This document shows, one piece after another, positions 36,998 through 47,036 of a stretch of DNA of 64,000 nt (position 1 is its first letter; every line of letters starts with the position of its first letter). The notes under the pieces are model-generated. The model saw only the letters and a list, made by a program, of their open reading frames with translations. It was not told the DNA's origin and did no database searches. Origin of the DNA: Alphaproteobacteria bacterium. Its GTDB lineage: Bacteria; Pseudomonadota; Alphaproteobacteria; Rhodobacterales; Rhodobacteraceae. The stretch lies in NCBI GenBank assembly GCA_030425925.1, contig JAUHZO010000006.1:1-64000 (forward strand), in the 5' to 3' direction. The position numbers were made by a program, and so were the translations under genes.

Positions 36998-37660
36998 TCA
37001 GCGCGGTTGTGCCGCGAAGGGCACAACCGGCGTTGCAGCGGTCAGTTCGGCCTCGACGGCAAAGCCGTCACGGCTGGCGTGCAGAAGCACGGTCTCGACC
37101 TTGGGGAAGGCTTCGAAGACGTTCAGATCCAGCGTGGCAAAGCCGACATCGCCCTCACACAGGTGGATCTGCTTGGCGGTGACGTCGCTATGGCCTTCGT
37201 GATCGCCTTCGGTGATGACCTCGATGCTGACCGAATAGGTGATGCGCGTGCAGGCGGCGGCTTCGGGCAGGACAAGGCCCAGCCCGGCCGCGTCAAAGAG
37301 CGTCGTGGCGGACTGAACGCTGTGGTCCTCTTTCGCCATGTCCTCGGGGAAGAGATTGCCACCCGGCAGTTCGGTGGTGATGGTCACGAAGTTGCCCGAC
37401 AGTTCCACGTCGATATGCGCCGCGCCATGGATGTGCCCGTGGTCGTGATCGTGGTCGTCATGACCGTGGTCATGATCCTCGTGGCCGTGGTCCTCGTGGC
37501 CGTGATCCTCGCCCTCCTCGTGGCCGTGGTCCTCGCCCTCGGCATGGGCATCGTCGTGATGCGCGGCGTCCGCGGCCGGGGCGGCGCCCTCTTCGGCAAG
37601 TGCCACATAGGGTGCCATGGCAAGGCAGGCGGCAAGAATGGCGGTCTGGGTGCGGAGCAT
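36998..37660 (-). CDS. zrgA: His-rich periplasmic zinc protein (ZrgA/DUF2796)
   Basis: 220 residues. A signal peptide (MLRTQTAILAACLAMAPYVALA) is followed by a His/Asp/Glu-rich stretch at about 34-80 made of HGHEDHDHGHDDH-type repeats. A DUF2796 domain follows, with two cysteines (AACTRI and HLCEGD). Relatives bind Zn2+ in the periplasm and help uptake. Two Zur-like palindromes lie directly upstream, which supports induction in zinc limitation. No zinc ABC transporter is adjacent, unlike some relatives. Confidence 0.85.
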   Translation of the reverse strand: MLRTQTAILAACLAMAPYVALAEEGAAPAADAAHHDDAHAEGEDHGHEEGEDHGHEDHGHEDHDHGHDDHDHDHGHIHGAAHIDVELSGNFVTITTELPGGNLFPEDMAKEDHSVQSATTLFDAAGLGLVLPEAAACTRITYSVSIEVITEGDHEGHSDVTAKQIHLCEGDVGFATLDLNVFEAFPKVETVLLHASRDGFAVEAELTAATPVVPFAAQPR

Positions 37661-37675
37661 GGACCCTCTCCATGA

Positions 37676-37708
37676 TGTTACAGGATAACAGATTCGTAAT
37701 GTTATTAC
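37676..37708 (-). promoter_or_regulatory. Two Zur-like palindromes upstream of zrgA
   Basis: TGTTACAGGATAACA (37676-37690) and GTAATGTTATTAC (37696-37708) are each palindromic and resemble Zur boxes (TGTTA...TAACA core). They lie 16-48 bases before the zrgA start, where a repressor would block transcription. Assignment to Zur is inferred from the AT-rich palindromes and the zinc protein downstream. Confidence 0.65.
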
Positions 37709-37750
37709 ATCACACCTGCATGACAGTCCATGCTCTTCGGGTCCGGCTCG

Positions 37751-39526
37751 TCACAACGGCCAGAACACCGGAATCAGCAGCGCCGACAGCAGGCCCACCG
37801 AAATGTTCAGCGGCAGGCCGACCTTGAGAAAGTCGGAAAACCGGTAGCCCCCGGGCCCGTAGACCAGCGTATTGGTCTGGTACCCGATGGGCGTGGCAAA
37901 CGAACACGATGCCGCCACCATCACCGCCACCACCAGCGCGCGCGGATCCACCCCGATGGCCTGTGCCAGGCTGATGGCGATGGGTGTGACCACCACCGCC
38001 ACGGCATTGTTGCTGACCGCTTCGGTCAGCAGCGAGGTCAGCAGGTAGACCGCCCAGATCAGCAGCGCCCCGGGCAGCACCGCCATGTAGGGGGCCACCG
38101 CCTGCACGATCAGTTGCACCGCGCCCGAAGCCTCAAGCGCGGCCCCGATGGCCAGCATGGCGAAGATCAGCGCCAGCAGACGGCCTTCGACAAAGGAAAA
38201 CGCCTCGTCCGCGTCGATGCAGCGGGTCAGCAGGACCACCGCCACCGCAATCACCGCCAGCGGCAGGATCGGCGCCACGCCCAGCGCCGACAGCAGCACG
38301 ATGCCCGCCAGCGCCAGCAGTGCCACCGGCGCATGGCTGCGCCGGAAGGCGCGCGCCGAAGGTTGCGAGACATCCACCAGCCCCATGTCGTCGGCCAGCC
38401 GCTTGATGTCGTCGGGCGCGCCTTCCAGCAGCAGCGTGTCCCCCACCCGGACCACCAGATCGTCCAGCTGGCGGCCGATATTCTGGTTCCGCCGGTGCAC
38501 CGCCAACGGATAGACCCCAAAGCGCCGCCGCAGCCGCAGCGCCCCCAGCGAGCGCCCGACCATCCGGCAGCCCGGGGTGATCAGCACCTCCACCGTGGTG
38601 GTTTCCTTGGCCGACACCTGGTCCACCCGTTTGAGCGACTTGTCGCGCTGCAGACTCAGCAGTTCGGTCATCTGGGTGCGCAGGACCACCCGGTCCCCCA
38701 CCTGCAGCGCCACCCCGTCCAGATTGCGGCGAAGCGATTCGTCGCCGCGGATCACGTCGACCAGCCGCACGCCGTCGCGCTTGAACAGTTGCACCCCCAG
38801 CACCTCGCGCCCGATCAGGTTGCTTTCGGGCGGGATCACGGCCTCGGTAAAGAACTTCATCCGCGACCGGTCCGACAGCATTCCGGCCATCGAGCTGCGT
38901 TCCGGCAGCAGCCAGCGCCCCACCAGCCAGAGATAGAGCATGCCCCAGACCACCAGGATCAGCGCCAGCGGCGTGACCTCGAAGATGGTGAAGGGGGCCA
39001 TCCCCTGGGTCCGTGCCACCCCGTCCACCAGCAGGTTGGTCGAGGTCCCGATCAGCGTGGTCGTGCCGCCAAGAATGGCCGCATAACTCAGCGGAATCAG
39101 CAGTTTGGACGGGGCCACCCCCAGCACGCCAGACAGTTGCACAAAGATCGGCAACATCACCACAACCACCGGCGTGTTGTTCATGAAGGCCGAGGCGACC
39201 ACCACGAAGGCCAGGATGCCCGCCATCGCGGCGCGCGGACGCTGGGCCACCCCGGCCTGGGCCAGGCTGGTGAAGGCATCCAGCGCCCCGGTGCGCACCA
39301 GCGCGCCCATCACCAGAAACATCGCCGCAATCGTCCAGGGGGCCGGGTTCGACAGCACCTGCAGCGCCGCCCCATAAGGCAGCGCCCCGGCCACCAGCAG
39401 CGCCGCCACCCCGCCGATGGCCACCACCTCGGTGGGATAGGTCTCGCGCACGAACAGCACGAACATCGCCACCACAACGGCAAGCGTGACATAGGCCTGG
39501 CCGGTCTGGCTCAGCTCGATCAACAT
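37751..39526 (-). CDS. SLC13/DASS family anion transporter with TrkA-C domains
   Basis: 591 residues. Hydrophobic N- and C-terminal halves (about 12 membrane segments) flank two cytosolic TrkA-C (RCK_C) domains at about 200-375, such as NLDGVALQVGDRVVLR and QLDDLVVRVGDTLLLEG. SNNAVAVVVTPIAISLA and FMNNTPVVVVMLPI are the transporter hairpin motifs. Relatives carry sulfate, dicarboxylates or other anions with Na+; the substrate is unknown. ATG 39526 lies 23 bases after the stop of the EamA gene, so the two are probably one operon. Confidence 0.88.
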   Translation of the reverse strand: MLIELSQTGQAYVTLAVVVAMFVLFVRETYPTEVVAIGGVAALLVAGALPYGAALQVLSNPAPWTIAAMFLVMGALVRTGALDAFTSLAQAGVAQRPRAAMAGILAFVVVASAFMNNTPVVVVMLPIFVQLSGVLGVAPSKLLIPLSYAAILGGTTTLIGTSTNLLVDGVARTQGMAPFTIFEVTPLALILVVWGMLYLWLVGRWLLPERSSMAGMLSDRSRMKFFTEAVIPPESNLIGREVLGVQLFKRDGVRLVDVIRGDESLRRNLDGVALQVGDRVVLRTQMTELLSLQRDKSLKRVDQVSAKETTTVEVLITPGCRMVGRSLGALRLRRRFGVYPLAVHRRNQNIGRQLDDLVVRVGDTLLLEGAPDDIKRLADDMGLVDVSQPSARAFRRSHAPVALLALAGIVLLSALGVAPILPLAVIAVAVVLLTRCIDADEAFSFVEGRLLALIFAMLAIGAALEASGAVQLIVQAVAPYMAVLPGALLIWAVYLLTSLLTEAVSNNAVAVVVTPIAISLAQAIGVDPRALVVAVMVAASCSFATPIGYQTNTLVYGPGGYRFSDFLKVGLPLNISVGLLSALLIPVFWPL

Positions 39527-39549
39527 CAGGGCCCCGTCACTGTCTGCTC

Positions 39550-40467
39550 TCAACCCGCCGCATTCTGGCGCAGCGGCGCGGGCGGCACAAGCGGTCCCGG
39601 ACGCGGCTGCACCAGGGCGATGCCCGACAGCATGGCGGCAAGCGCGGCCCAGACCCAGCCGCTATAGGCCTCGCCCAGGAACAGCATCGCCCAGCCCACG
39701 CCGAACAGCGTGACAAGATAGCTCACCTGCGCGGCAAAGACCGATCCGGACCGCCCCACCAGCCAGACATAGCCGGAATAGGCCGCCGCGTGCAGCACCG
39801 CCGACGCCAGGACCGCCAGGTCCGGCGCCCTCCAGGGTCCGCGCGGGTCGATGAACTGCCCGCTGCCCACGGCCAGCGGCAGGCTCAGCACGATGCCCGC
39901 AACCGAGGCCCCGGTGAGCACCTGCACCGCGTCCAGCCCGCCGGTGCCCCATTTCGCCACCAGATTGCCCTCCAGCCCGTAACAGGCCGACGAGATCAGC
40001 GCGACCGCCACCCAGAGCGCCGGCACCCCCGCGGGCAGCCCCTCTTCCGGCAGCACCAGCAATGCCACCCCGGCAAGGCCCAGCAGCAAGCCCGCCAGCC
40101 GCGCCGGCCGAAAGCGGTCATTGCCCATCATCAGCGCCATGGGCAGGGCAAACATCGGAACCGAACTCAGCAGGATCGACAACACGCCCGACGGCAGATG
40201 CACCGCCGCCTGGTAGCCCGCGATGCCCGGCACCACGGTGCCCACAACCGCCACCATCAGGTAAAGCCGCAGCGCCGCGCGCGTCAGCGGCACCGCCTTG
40301 CCCCGCAACAGGCAGGCGATCCCCAGGATCGCCGCCACCAGCGCCGTCTGCCAGAAGATCAGCCCGAAATGCCGGTAGCCCTCCGACACCGCGATCTTGG
40401 CCAGGGGCTGCGTCGCGCCCCAGGCCGCCCCGATCACGATCAGCGCGGCAAAGGGCAGCCCCCTCAC
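39550..40467 (-). CDS. DMT family transporter (EamA)
   Basis: 305 residues with ten membrane segments in two EamA domains (FAALIVIGAAWGATQPLAKI at the start; AQVSYLVTLFGVGWAMLFLGE in the second repeat). The start is GTG 40467, overlapping the stop of the phosphoesterase gene by four bases (GTGA), so it is translationally coupled. It is followed at 23 bases by the DASS transporter gene. Likely a metabolite exporter of unknown substrate. Confidence 0.88.
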   Translation of the reverse strand: MRGLPFAALIVIGAAWGATQPLAKIAVSEGYRHFGLIFWQTALVAAILGIACLLRGKAVPLTRAALRLYLMVAVVGTVVPGIAGYQAAVHLPSGVLSILLSSVPMFALPMALMMGNDRFRPARLAGLLLGLAGVALLVLPEEGLPAGVPALWVAVALISSACYGLEGNLVAKWGTGGLDAVQVLTGASVAGIVLSLPLAVGSGQFIDPRGPWRAPDLAVLASAVLHAAAYSGYVWLVGRSGSVFAAQVSYLVTLFGVGWAMLFLGEAYSGWVWAALAAMLSGIALVQPRPGPLVPPAPLRQNAAG

Positions 40468-41276
40468 GGCCCCGCCCCGCTCAGCCGCCCGCCCTGCCGG
40501 ACCATGTGGATCGCGGTGGCCTTGCCGCTGCGATCGTCGGTCTCGACCAGAACGCCCGACAGCGTGGCCTCCCCCCTGGCGGGCTCGAACCGGCCCCGCG
40601 CCATGCCGGTGGTGAAGCGGCGCAGCGGCTCGGCGGGTTCCATCCCGATGACCGAGTTGTAATCGCCGCACATGCCCGCATCACTCAGATAGCCGGTGCC
40701 GCCGGGCAGGATCATGGCGTCCGCCGTGGGCACATGGGTATGCGTGCCCACCACAAGGCTTGCCCGTCCGTCGCAGAAATGGCCCATGCCCATCTTCTCG
40801 GAGGTGGCCTCGCAATGCATGTCCACCAGGCTCGCCTGCGCCTGCCCGCCCAGCGGATGGCGCTTCAGCACGGCGTCGATGGCGGCAAAGGGATCGTCGA
40901 AGGGGCGCTTCATGAAGACCTGCCCCAGAACCTGCGCCACCAGCAGCTTGCGCCCGCGCGTGTCGGCAAACAGCCCCACCCCGCGCCCCGGCGCGCCCTT
41001 GGCAAAGTTCAGCGGGCGCAGGATGCGCGGCTCGCTCTCGATATAGGACAGCATGTCCTTCTGATCGAAGGCATGGTCGCCCAGGGTGATAACATCCGCG
41101 CCGGCCTCCAGCAGCAGCTTGGCATGCGCCGCCGTCAACCCCGCCCCGGACGAGGCGTTCTCGCCGTTGACCACGGCCAGATCGACCCCCCAGACCGCCT
41201 TCAGCCCCGCCAGCCGCTCGGTCACCGCCGCCCGTCCGGCCCGGCCCATCACATCGCCCAGAAAAAGTATCCGCAT
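40464..41276 (-). CDS. YmdB family metallophosphoesterase
   Basis: 270 residues, TIGR00282-type. MRILFLGDVMGRAGR opens the metallophosphoesterase fold. NGENASSG, THTHVPTAD and the catalytic His/Asn residues are present. B. subtilis YmdB and Deinococcus DR1281 are metal-dependent phosphodiesterases active on 2',3'- or 3',5'-cyclic nucleotides. ATG 41276 is the first start that leaves the motif at the N-terminus. It is the first gene of a three-gene run with two transporters. Confidence 0.9.
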   Translation of the reverse strand: MRILFLGDVMGRAGRAAVTERLAGLKAVWGVDLAVVNGENASSGAGLTAAHAKLLLEAGADVITLGDHAFDQKDMLSYIESEPRILRPLNFAKGAPGRGVGLFADTRGRKLLVAQVLGQVFMKRPFDDPFAAIDAVLKRHPLGGQAQASLVDMHCEATSEKMGMGHFCDGRASLVVGTHTHVPTADAMILPGGTGYLSDAGMCGDYNSVIGMEPAEPLRRFTTGMARGRFEPARGEATLSGVLVETDDRSGKATAIHMVRQGGRLSGAGP

Positions 41277-41637
41277 GCCCGAGCCGTAATCCGCTCCGCC
41301 GCAAAAGCAAAGCGCGAAAGCACCCGACACCCCCCTCCAGCCTTCGTTCCGGAGCCGTCCGTCGCCCGAGACCGGACGGACAGGGCCTGACGGCAAAGCC
41401 AGGCAAAATCGCGGAGGGACCCGCACAGCGGGAAACCGCTATTTTGCTTGGCTTTGACGGCAGGTCCTGTCAGGCAAGGCTCGGGCGACGGACGGGTTCG
41501 GGGCGAAGGCGGCTTCGTTCTGGTGAGTCCCCGAGCTTCCGCCGGAGGCCCCCACTGCAACCATGCCAACTCTTCCCCCCACGGGACGGCGGGCGGGGCG
41601 CCTCTCGGCCAAAGGCCGAAACAGCGCCGTTCCGCCG
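41277..41637. other. Intergenic stretch dominated by a large inverted repeat
   Basis: 361 bases between the phosphoesterase start and the FG-GAP stop. Apart from the inverted repeat at 41341-41509 I see only GC-rich sequence, with no credible gene. Confidence 0.6.
41341..41509. repeat. Large imperfect inverted repeat (69-base arms)
   Basis: The left arm 41341-41409 and right arm 41441-41509 match in inverted orientation over 69 bases with about 14 differences (about 80% by eye). The 31-base loop itself holds CCCGCACAGCGGG. Long identical blocks include CCGTCCGTCGCCCGAG. There is no coding sequence inside and no target duplication that I can see. It is MITE-like or a structured RNA. Confidence 0.8.
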
Positions 41638-43089
<1,452 letters not shown>

Positions 43090-43449
43090 ATGACGCCCTG
43101 GCCCCGCCCCCCTTCGGCCCTGCAGGCCGCGCAGCTCGATCTGCCGCCCACCGGCGCGCGGATCACCGTGGCCGGGCTGGTGATCCTGCGCCAGCGCCCG
43201 GGCACCGCCAAGGGTGTGATCTTTCTGACGCTCGAGGATGAAACCGGCGTGGTGAACATCATCGTCTGGCGCAAGATGTACGAACGCTTTCGCCGCGCGG
43301 TGATCGCGGGGCGCCTGCTGCGCGTCACCGGGCGGCTGCAGCGCGAGGCCGGCGTGATCCACGTGCTGGCCGACGAGATCGAGGACATTTCGCACCTGCT
43401 CGACCGGCTTCTGGACGAGAGCCTTTTCACAGACGGCAAAACAGGTTAG
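43090..43449 (+). pseudogene. dnaE2: C-terminal fragment of error-prone DNA polymerase DnaE2
   Basis: 119 residues matching only the C-terminal OB-fold region of DnaE2: ITVAGLVILRQRPGTAKGVI, then FLTLEDETGVVNIIVW and LLRVTGRLQREAGVIHVLAD. Full DnaE2 is over 1000 residues; the PHP, palm and fingers regions are absent. No imuA/imuB is nearby. The remaining frame is intact and starts with an ATG, so it may still be translated as a small OB-fold protein, but a deletion remnant is more likely. Confidence 0.75.
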
Positions 43450-43487
43450 GGTCCGCCCCCAAAGGCACGTCAAAGAGGCCCGAGCAG

Positions 43488-44000
43488 ATGATCCGCAAGA
43501 CCCTCCCCGCGCTGGCGGTGGCCCTGGGCGCGTGCAGCGCACCGGAACCGGCCAGCCGCGCCCTGCACCCGCCCGGTCCGCCGCCGCTGCCCCAGGCCGC
43601 CTCGGACGGCACCTGCCGCGCGCGCGAGGTGGTGCCTGCCGTCTACGAGCAGGTCATGGGCGAGGTGCAGGTTGTGCAGGCCGAGATCGCCGAGGACGGC
43701 ACCGTGCTCCGCCCGCCGGTGTATCGCCGCGCGCCGGTGCCGCGCCTGGTGCGGCCCCGCAGCGAGATGACCTTCGAGGCGCTGTGCGGCCACCAGATGA
43801 CGCCGGATTTCATCGCCTCGCTGCAGCGCGCGCTGGCGGCGCGCGGCTATTTCGCGGGCAACGTCACCGGGGCGCTGGACGGGCCCACGGCGGCGGCGGT
43901 TCGCAAATACCAGGCCGAACGCGGGCTCGACAGCGGCCAGGTGTCGCTGGCCACGGCGCGCGAACTTGGCCTCGTGGCCGTCCCGCGCGATACGCTCTGA
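43488..44000 (+). CDS. Peptidoglycan-binding domain lipoprotein
   Basis: 170 residues. The N-terminal MIRKTLPALAVALGAC has a lipobox ending at C16. A linker follows, then a PG_binding_1 domain at about 100-165 (FIASLQRALAARGYFAG, then GALDGPTAAAVRKYQAERGL). It is likely anchored in a membrane and attached to cell wall. It lies 38 bases after the dnaE2 fragment. No catalytic domain is seen. Confidence 0.85.
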   Translation: MIRKTLPALAVALGACSAPEPASRALHPPGPPPLPQAASDGTCRAREVVPAVYEQVMGEVQVVQAEIAEDGTVLRPPVYRRAPVPRLVRPRSEMTFEALCGHQMTPDFIASLQRALAARGYFAGNVTGALDGPTAAAVRKYQAERGLDSGQVSLATARELGLVAVPRDTL

Positions 44001-44007
44001 ACGGCGC

Positions 44008-44038
44008 GCCAAAAAATCTTCGCCGAAGATTTTTTGGC
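44008..44038. repeat. Palindrome A of paired element
   Basis: GCCAAAAAATCTTCG-C-CGAAGATTTTTTGGC, a perfect 15-base arm palindrome. It is followed three bases later by palindrome B. A related form is at 59804-59828. Confidence 0.9.
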
Positions 44039-44041
44039 ACC

Positions 44042-44066
44042 GCAGAGTTTTCGACGAAAACTCTGC
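44042..44066. repeat. Palindrome B of paired element
   Basis: GCAGAGTTTTCG-A-CGAAAACTCTGC, perfect 12-base arms. A related form at 59772-59798 occurs before, not after, its palindrome A partner. Confidence 0.9.
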
Positions 44067-44084
44067 GCCCGCCCCGGACACGAA

Positions 44085-44109
44085 AAAAGGGGCCGGTGCG
44101 GCCCCTTTT
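44085..44109. terminator. Bidirectional terminator
   Basis: AAAAGGGGCC-GGTGC-GGCCCCTTTT lies between the convergent lipoprotein and degP genes. It has T-rich flanks on both strands. Confidence 0.85.
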
Positions 44110-44133
44110 CGTCACCGGTGATGGCAGGTCGGC

Positions 44134-45603
44134 TCAGCCGTTGCCCAGGCTCAGCGCCACAAAGCGCGGGTCCCCGCCGCGGCGGATCAGCAGCAGGATC
44201 GACTTGCGCCCGGCCTCGCGCGCCTCCTCGATACGGTCTTCCAGATCCGCCGGCACGCGCACCGGGTTCTGACCGGCTTCGGTGATCACGTCACCGGCGC
44301 GCAGGCCCTTTTCCCAGGCTTCCGAGGTCTGCTCCACCTCCATCACCGCCAGCCCGTCCAGCCCCGCGGGCAGGTCCAGTTCGCCGCGGATCTCGTCGGT
44401 CAGCGGGCTCAGCGTCAGGCCCAGAAGGTCCAGCTGCGCCGGTTCCTCAGGAGCCGGGGCGGCGGCAGGCACCGCGCCTTCGGCCTCTTCCCGGCGGCCC
44501 AGCGTCACCTTCAGCGTTTCGGTGGCGCCGTCGCGGTTGACGATCACCCGCACCGTCTTGCCCACCGGCGTGTTGGCCACCACGCGCACCAGCTGGCGCA
44601 CGTCTTCGACCGGGGTGCCGTCAAAGGTGACGATGACGTCGCCCGCCAGCATGCCGCTGTCCTTGGCGGGGCCGTCCGGCACGTCCGAGACCAGCGCGCC
44701 CTTGGCTTCCTCCAGACCCAGCGCCTCGGCCACGTCCGGTGTCACGTCCTGGATGCGCACGCCCAGCCAGCCGCGGCGGGTTTCGCCGAATTGCTGCAGC
44801 TGGTCCACCACGCGGGTCACCACGTTGGACGCCATGGAAAAGCCGATGCCGATGGACCCGCCATTGGGCGACAGGATCGCCGTGTTCACGCCAATCACTT
44901 CGCCATCCATGTTGAACAGCGGCCCGCCCGAGTTGCCGCGGTTGATGGCGGCATCTGTCTGGATGTAGTCGTCATAGGTGCCCGACAGCGCGCGGTTGCG
45001 GGCCGAGACGATGCCCGCCGAGACCGAAAAGCCCTGGCCCAGCGGGTTGCCCATGGCCATCACCCAGTCGCCCACCCGCGCGGTGTCGCTGTTGCCGAAG
45101 GGCACGTATTTCAGCGGGGCGTCCGCCTCGACCTTGAGCAGGGCGATATCGGTGTTGGGATCGGTGCCGACGATTTCGGCGGGCAGTTCGAAGCCTTCGA
45201 AGAATTCGATGGTGATCTCGTCGGCACCTTCGATCACGTGGTTGTTCGTGACGATATAGCCGTCTTCCGAAATCACGAAGCCCGAACCCAGCGCCGAAGA
45301 GCGCCGCGGACGGTTGTTGTTCGGGCCCTGACGGTCCTGGAACTCGCGGAAGAAATCCTCGAAGGGCGAGCCTTCGGGCACGATGCCCTGCGGACCGGTG
45401 CGGCCCGCGACGGTGGTCGAGGTGGTGATGTTCACCACCGACGGGCTGATGCGCTCGGCCAGATCGGCAAAGCTTTCGGGCACGCCGCGGGCCTGTGCCA
45501 TCAGCGATTGCGCCACGATCAGGATCATCGACAGCGATGCCAGCCAGAACAGCCGCATGGGTGTCGCCCGATCCCGTGTCAGAGCGAGGGATTGATGTTT
45601 CAC
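44134..45603 (-). CDS. degP: Do-family serine endopeptidase (DegP/DegQ)
   Basis: 489-residue periplasmic protease-chaperone. A signal sequence or anchor lies at residues 17-38. The trypsin-like domain has the triad H122 (TNNHVI), D152 (NTDIALL) and S225 (GNSGGP). Two PDZ domains follow (about 285-375 and 400-485). GTG 45603 is chosen because AAGGAG lies eight bases upstream. It follows hflK-hflC-DUF2065 on the same strand after about 180 bases, a known arrangement for envelope protein quality control. Confidence 0.95.
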   Translation of the reverse strand: MKHQSLALTRDRATPMRLFWLASLSMILIVAQSLMAQARGVPESFADLAERISPSVVNITTSTTVAGRTGPQGIVPEGSPFEDFFREFQDRQGPNNNRPRRSSALGSGFVISEDGYIVTNNHVIEGADEITIEFFEGFELPAEIVGTDPNTDIALLKVEADAPLKYVPFGNSDTARVGDWVMAMGNPLGQGFSVSAGIVSARNRALSGTYDDYIQTDAAINRGNSGGPLFNMDGEVIGVNTAILSPNGGSIGIGFSMASNVVTRVVDQLQQFGETRRGWLGVRIQDVTPDVAEALGLEEAKGALVSDVPDGPAKDSGMLAGDVIVTFDGTPVEDVRQLVRVVANTPVGKTVRVIVNRDGATETLKVTLGRREEAEGAVPAAAPAPEEPAQLDLLGLTLSPLTDEIRGELDLPAGLDGLAVMEVEQTSEAWEKGLRAGDVITEAGQNPVRVPADLEDRIEEAREAGRKSILLLIRRGGDPRFVALSLGNG

Positions 45604-45781
45604 TGTGATCTCCTTGTCTCTGCCGGCTGGCCCGTGGGCCGGGCCGCCTGCCTCCTGTCTTGCAGTGTGACAAAGATAGGGGCGAATGGGCAACACATAA
45701 GGCGCAAAACCCCCACCTCACACCACCGTGACTCGCAATTGATTGCCGATGCCCGGGCCTGGGCCGCTTCCGGGCCGCGCT

Positions 45782-45973
45782 CTACCCTTGCGCGATCCAC
45801 AGCAGCAGAAGGCCCGTGGCCAGCGTCAGCAGGCCCAGATTGCGCCGCATCTCGATGGGCATGTCGCGGAGCGCCTCCAGAAGACGCTCCACAAGCGAAG
45901 GGGCCAGCGCATAGACCAGCCCCTCGATCACGAGGACCAGCGCGATCCCCGTCAGGATGTCCGTCCCGCTCAA
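45782..45973 (-). CDS. DUF2065 small membrane protein
   Basis: 63 residues with two membrane helices (GIALVLVIEGLVYALAP and LGLLTLATGLLLLWIA) and a charged loop between. TTG 45973 is the start, overlapping the hflC stop (TTGA). DUF2065 genes are regularly linked to hflKC. The role is unknown but an accessory to the HflKC complex is plausible. Confidence 0.85.
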   Translation of the reverse strand: MSGTDILTGIALVLVIEGLVYALAPSLVERLLEALRDMPIEMRRNLGLLTLATGLLLLWIAQG

Positions 45974-47034
45974 TTCCCTGCGGGCGCGGTTTCAGCCGGC
46001 TCGGTGCCCGCATCGGCGGGGGCCGGGGCCGGTTCCGGCGCGGGGGCCGGAGCAGGTGCCGGTTCGGGAGCAGGGGCCGGTTCGGGGGCCGCAGCGGCGT
46101 CTTCGCTGGCAGCGTCCTGCAACTCGGTGCCGGGCCCGTCGGCACCGAACTGCGAGGCCAGGCCGACATTCTCGCTCTTGAAGTACTCGAAGAACTGGCT
46201 GTCGGGCGTCATCACCATGGTGGAGTTTGCGCCCTGCAGCGCCCGCTCATAGGCCTGCAGCGAGCGGTAGAAGGCAAAGAACTCGGCATCCGCGCCATAG
46301 GCTTCGGCAAAGATGCCGTTGCGCTCGGCGTCGGCCTCGCCCCGGATCACGCTGGCGTCGCGATTGGCTTCCGACAGGGTTTCGACCACGGTCCGGTCGG
46401 CCAGCGCGCGCACGCGCTGCGCCGCCTCGTTGCCGCGGGCGATCTCGTCGGCGGCTTCCCGTTCGCGTTCCGCCCGCATGCGGGCAAAGGTCGCTTCAAG
46501 GTTCTGTGCCGGCAGGTTGGTCTGCTTGAGCCGCACGTCCACCACGTCCAGCCCCAGCGACAGTGCCTCTTCGCGGGCATTGTCGCGGATCTGGTTGGTC
46601 AGCGCGCGCCGGTCTTCCGACAGGATGGTGTCCGAGGTCACCTGGTCGCGGCCCAGCACCTCGCGGATCTGTGCGTTGAGGATGCCTGACAGGCGATCCT
46701 CGGCGGTCCGCAGACCGCCCACGCCCACGGCCTGGCGGAACTGGACGACATCGGCGATGCGGTAGCGGGCAAACGCGTCCACCACGAGGCGGCGGTCATC
46801 CGACGGCGTGACCTCGATGGTTTCCGTGTCCAGCGACAGGATGCGGTCGTCATAGCGGACCACTTCCTCGATCAGCGGGTACTTGAACGCCAGTCCCGGC
46901 GTTTCCTTGACCGCGCGGATCTGGCCAAAGCGCAGCACCAGCGCCTTTTCGCGTTCGTCGACCACGTAGATGGACGACAGGAACACCACCAGCAGCACCA
47001 CGAAGGCGGGCAAGAGATAGGTTGCAAAACGCAT
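45970..47034 (-). CDS. hflC: HflC, FtsH protease modulator
   Basis: 354-residue SPFH/stomatin-family protein. One N-terminal membrane helix (TYLLPAFVVLLVVFLSSIYV) is followed by the SPFH domain (ALVLRFGQIRAVKETPGLAF) and a long coiled coil (NLEATFARMRAEREREAADE). With HflK it forms a cage around FtsH in the inner membrane. The last about 45 residues are a Pro/Ala/Glu repeat (PEPAPAPEPAPAP), low complexity. It starts two bases after the hflK stop. Confidence 0.95.
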   Translation of the reverse strand: MRFATYLLPAFVVLLVVFLSSIYVVDEREKALVLRFGQIRAVKETPGLAFKYPLIEEVVRYDDRILSLDTETIEVTPSDDRRLVVDAFARYRIADVVQFRQAVGVGGLRTAEDRLSGILNAQIREVLGRDQVTSDTILSEDRRALTNQIRDNAREEALSLGLDVVDVRLKQTNLPAQNLEATFARMRAEREREAADEIARGNEAAQRVRALADRTVVETLSEANRDASVIRGEADAERNGIFAEAYGADAEFFAFYRSLQAYERALQGANSTMVMTPDSQFFEYFKSENVGLASQFGADGPGTELQDAASEDAAAAPEPAPAPEPAPAPAPAPEPAPAPADAGTEPAETAPAGN

Positions 47035-47036
47035 GA

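Noticed and set aside
41341-41509. Insertion sequence
   Set aside because: No transposase frame and no target duplication; kept only as an inverted repeat.
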